Assembly (NCBI RefSeq): GCF_028752835.1
Contig: NZ_CP087952.1
Coordinates: 310,001 to 374,000 of the forward strand
Origin: Desulfosarcina sp. BuS5
Lineage (GTDB): Bacteria; Desulfobacterota; Desulfobacteria; Desulfobacterales; BuS5
Direction of reading: 5' to 3'
DNA length: 64,000 nucleotides
In this document: in pieces, positions 61,410 to 64,000 of the stretch
Layout: each line of letters opens with the position of its first letter
How positions within the stretch are numbered: the stretch's first letter is position 1
Made by a program: the position numbers and the translations under genes
Notes under the pieces: model-generated
Seen by the model: only the letters and a program-made list of their open reading frames with translations
Databases searched by the model: none
What the model was told of the DNA's origin: nothing

Positions 61410-63689
61410 TCACAGGGGCGGCTCAATAGAGCCGCCCTTTTTATATACCCTGTTGATGCGTTCACATAAATCCGTCGGCCCGGGCATATTTTGATTGTCG
61501 ATGCTTAAAACAGGAACCGCCCCTATCAGGGAGTTGGATATAATAACTTCTTTCCCTGCCAAAAGATCTTCAGGCTTTAAAACTCTTTTCTCAACCTTGT
61601 ATCCCCATTCAAGCAGAACGTCGCAAAGCGCTTTTTGCATTATACCCGGCAAAACATGTTCGGAAAAAGGGATTAATACTTTTTTTCCCGAAATCAGCAT
61701 TATATTAGCTGTGTTTGTTTCAGAAACTGTTCCGTCCGGATTTAATATCAGGGCTTCGTCTGCTCCCATTTTCACTGCCCATCTGCCGGCCAGGAGATAA
61801 TACAAATAATTAAGCGTTTTGTGAGAAGCAAGTGGAGACTGACGGGCTTCGGGATATGTTAATAATTTAATTCCCGGCGATTTTTTTCCCGCAAGCCTGT
61901 GGGTATAAGGCCTGGCCATTACCATAAGTGTGTGATTAAATGGGGGCGTTTCCCTGTCTCCCCGGGTGGCAAGAATCTTGATGGCCCCAGTTTTATCGGT
62001 TAACCTGTTTTTTGCTATAACCGCATTAATAATCGAAGACCATGTGAGATCAGGCGGTCTGCTTTCAAAAAGATTCTCCCAGGTATTGTTAAATCTTGCC
62101 ATATGCTCATCAAGGTAAAGCGCTTCCCCTTTATCCGCCCTGATGGTTTCAAAAAATCCGAATCCGAATAAGAGCCCCTGGTCAGTTGCAGATACGCATG
62201 CCTCCTTAACAGGTTTAAGTTTCCCGTTGATCCAGAGATAGTCTTCAGGCTCAGCCTGTTTTACTTTGTCCCTGAAAACCTCCATCAACGTCCGTCCCTT
62301 ATGAATGGTTTCATTGAATTCATCCAGGGGATCGGAATCGAATACAATCCCCCCTCCGGCAGAGAAAAAGATTTTATCTTTATATACGGTTGCCGTGCGG
62401 ATTGCTATTGATAAATCCATGGAGCCTGAAAAACCGATATAACCTATGGAACCGGTATATATGTGACGCCTGTGCGGCTCCAGTTCATCAATAATCTCCA
62501 TGGCCCTGATCTTGGGACAGCCTGTAATTGACCCACCGGGGAATGTGGCTGCAATTAGATCTATCGCATCCCTGCCTGTGTCGAGCCTCCCCTCAACAAT
62601 GGAAACAAGATGATAAACATTACTGTATGCTTCAAGCATTTTATGCTGTTTCACTTTTACTGACCCGGCAGCACAGACTTTGCCGATGTCATTGCGCAAA
62701 AGGTCGACTATCATGGAGAGTTCGGCGTCATCCTTTGTGCTTTTTTGCAGGTCATTTTTTAATTCATGATCTTCCTTTTTAGTTTTACCCCTGGGTCTTG
62801 TCCCCTTGATGGGTCTTGTTTCGACAATGTCTCCCCTTAGCTTAAGAAATCTTTCCGGCGAGGTGGAAACTATTTGATGATCGCCGGCATTAATGAAACT
62901 GAAAAATGGAGCCGGGTTATTCCTGTATAGCGTTTTAAAAAGGGAATAGGGATCACCGGTAAAGCCCATTTCAAAACGCTGTGACATATTTACCTGATAC
63001 ACATGGCCGGCTGCAATATACTCCCTGATTTTCTCGATTGCAGCAATATATTCCGGCTTGTTGAAATTTGACTTAAACCCGGCTGCATCGCCTGAAAAAC
63101 TTTTTTTTATTAATGGGTCCGCAATAATAGTTTTTCTGAAGCTGTCAAGGGTTGCATACAAACTTGAGCTCCCTTTATTTTGTAGTACCGGAATACAGAG
63201 GGTGATGGTACTGGTTGTTTTATCCTGTACTATTATAATTGAATGCGCAAAAAAAACTGAATGCGGGAGCTGTATATCATCATTGGAAGTGCGTGGAAGT
63301 TCCTCAAGAATATCTTTAAGATCATAGGAGAGATAACCAAAAAGGCCGGCGTAAACCGGTTCAGGTAGACCGGCAAGATCAAGCTGACTGACTTGCAAAC
63401 TGTAATGATTGACAATTTCTCTTAGAATATCAAAAGGGTGTCCTGTAAAATTAAATATCTGCCCATTTATGCTGATACTTATTGCGTCTCGAAAACATTT
63501 AAAACTCAGCCAGGGCTTTGCGGCAATTATGTGGTACCGTGCAGAGTCAAGATCACCTCCGCTCATTAATATCACCGTACCTGGTTTATGCGCAAACCGC
63601 GCTGCAAAAGAGATAAAATCTTCATCCAGGCTTATATGTTCGGTATAAATATCGGTAAGTCGGCCAATAATTTTTTTTATTTTATCCAT
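61410..63689 (-). CDS. pabB: PabB-PabC fusion (aminodeoxychorismate synthase component I and lyase)
   Basis: About 759 residues from the ATG at 63689 (MDKIKKIIGRL); a frame with a TTG start at 63719 is longer, and neither has a good ribosome-binding site. The chorismate-binding part (1 to about 475) has RPIKGTRPRG, MIVDLLRNDIGKV and GGSITGCPKIRAMEIIDELE. The class IV aminotransferase part (about 495-759) has GLLFGFGFFETIRA, the PLP lysine in SHKTLNYLYYL and VSETNTANIMLI. Together they make 4-aminobenzoate for folate. A PabA glutaminase must be encoded elsewhere. Confidence 0.9.
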   Translation of the reverse strand: MDKIKKIIGRLTDIYTEHISLDEDFISFAARFAHKPGTVILMSGGDLDSARYHIIAAKPWLSFKCFRDAISISINGQIFNFTGHPFDILREIVNHYSLQVSQLDLAGLPEPVYAGLFGYLSYDLKDILEELPRTSNDDIQLPHSVFFAHSIIIVQDKTTSTITLCIPVLQNKGSSSLYATLDSFRKTIIADPLIKKSFSGDAAGFKSNFNKPEYIAAIEKIREYIAAGHVYQVNMSQRFEMGFTGDPYSLFKTLYRNNPAPFFSFINAGDHQIVSTSPERFLKLRGDIVETRPIKGTRPRGKTKKEDHELKNDLQKSTKDDAELSMIVDLLRNDIGKVCAAGSVKVKQHKMLEAYSNVYHLVSIVEGRLDTGRDAIDLIAATFPGGSITGCPKIRAMEIIDELEPHRRHIYTGSIGYIGFSGSMDLSIAIRTATVYKDKIFFSAGGGIVFDSDPLDEFNETIHKGRTLMEVFRDKVKQAEPEDYLWINGKLKPVKEACVSATDQGLLFGFGFFETIRADKGEALYLDEHMARFNNTWENLFESRPPDLTWSSIINAVIAKNRLTDKTGAIKILATRGDRETPPFNHTLMVMARPYTHRLAGKKSPGIKLLTYPEARQSPLASHKTLNYLYYLLAGRWAVKMGADEALILNPDGTVSETNTANIMLISGKKVLIPFSEHVLPGIMQKALCDVLLEWGYKVEKRVLKPEDLLAGKEVIISNSLIGAVPVLSIDNQNMPGPTDLCERINRVYKKGGSIEPPL
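61416..61442 (+). terminator. Rho-independent terminator after hsp20
   Basis: gggcggctc pairs with gagccgccc around aata, followed by ttttt. It lies inside the last codons of the convergent pabB-pabC gene, whose stop is at 61410. Confidence 0.9.
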
Positions 63690-63733
63690 GCTAATAACAA
63701 TCCGTGCGTAACTTTTCAATAACTTCTGGAGCT

Positions 63734-63930
63734 CACTGATGATAAAATATAAAAGGTCTGATTGTTTGAGCGTGTTAGTGAGCCTTAAGAAAAAACAGCA
63801 TATAAGACAACTAATGTTTAAAGGATATGAGTTGGCTTTTAAGCAGCCGGAATTAAAAGATAGGCCCCTGTTTTTTTCTTTAGGCTCACTAACATGCGAG
63901 TTTCAGACATTTTATATTTTATTATCAGTG
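63734..63930. repeat. Long fold-back element, about 197 bp
   Basis: cactgatgataaaatataaa (63734) and the following gtctga, gtgttagtgagcc and aagaaaaaacag are matched in inverse by ctgttttttt, ggctcactaaca, tcagac and ttttattatcagtg up to 63930. Arms of about 65 bases with roughly 80 percent identity. A 76-codon open frame here is a by-product of the fold-back. Confidence 0.75.
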
Positions 63931-64000
63931 GCGTGTATCTTGTCATTTGATTTCCCGTTCCTTATTTAGATGTTACATCCGTGCAAGGGCCGAGTTTCAA

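Noticed and set aside
63739-63969. 76-residue plus-strand open frame
   Set aside because: It lies entirely on the fold-back element and has no ribosome-binding site or recognisable sequence.

Overview
The window looks like chromosomal DNA of a moderately AT-rich Gram-negative anaerobe, most likely a sulfate-reducing deltaproteobacterium (Desulfobacterota, Desulfobacterales-like). This is inferred from gene content: a small Uxx-star selenoprotein with two in-frame UGA codons, a PEP-CTERM-like mini-protein behind a sigma-54 promoter, a coenzyme A-disulfide reductase/rhodanese fusion, YcaO-TPR, LarE, PanP-like decarboxylase, and the gene order rho-rpmE-prfA-prmC / rpsB-tsf-pyrH-frr-uppS-cdsA-dxr-rseP-purSL. 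No 16S rRNA is present, so the taxonomy is not proven.

Layout. 1-3.2 kb: a BREX-like defence piece (BrxD-type ATPase plus an unknown partner) whose junction with the next gene is duplicated around an MNT-HEPN toxin-antitoxin pair. 3.5-11.5 kb: plsY, the CoA-disulfide reductase, a decayed ATPase gene, a defective IS1-family element, galE, YcaO-TPR and the fluoride pair DUF190/crcB. 12-25.5 kb: a dense translation, envelope and isoprenoid block on the plus strand (rho to purSL). 25.5-34.3 kb: a metallophosphatase, SH3b protein, PfkB kinase, TPR protein, a gutted radical SAM gene, the exo-muramidase NamZ, an RNase H and a PlsB-type acyltransferase. 34.3-41.3 kb: an accessory island between plsB and a murU-amgK fusion. 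It has a second IS1-family copy, an IS3-family element with extra DNA carrying iteron-like repeats and a ribbon-helix-helix gene, an unrecognised three-gene cassette ending in a metallo-beta-lactamase-fold protein, and repeat elements. It is bounded by a 340-bp duplication of the murU 5' end. 41-46.3 kb: murU-amgK, a second MNT-HepT pair inserted into the start of dapB (again with duplication), dapB and an oligopeptide-type binding protein. 46.3-64 kb: MBL hydrolase, PanP-like decarboxylase, MFS transporter, the selenoprotein, LOG protein, amidohydrolase, lytic transglycosylases, radical SAM protein, a bacterial CULT (cereblon-type) protein, YjbQ, a broken histidine kinase, tRNA-Pro(UGG), larE, an EamA transporter, a tandem RHH-like protein, Hsp20 and a pabB-pabC fusion.

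How the genes work together. A cell-wall theme runs through the window: UppS makes the lipid carrier, DapB makes diaminopimelate, NamZ releases MurNAc, the MurU-AmgK fusion would return MurNAc to UDP-MurNAc, and MltG and an Slt-type enzyme cut glycan strands. CdsA, PlsY and PlsB form a phospholipid theme.

The most unusual signals are: (i) three accessory insertions, two of them MNT-HEPN modules, each bounded by duplicated pieces of the neighbouring host genes so that every host gene is regenerated; (ii) the double-UGA Uxx-star selenoprotein; (iii) a CULT-domain protein whose Trp cage and zinc cysteines have exactly the spacing of human cereblon; (iv) the unrecognised three-gene MBL cassette inside the IS-rich island; and (v) a family of about 130-bp inverted-repeat elements present six times, two of which supply the stop codon of the adjacent gene.
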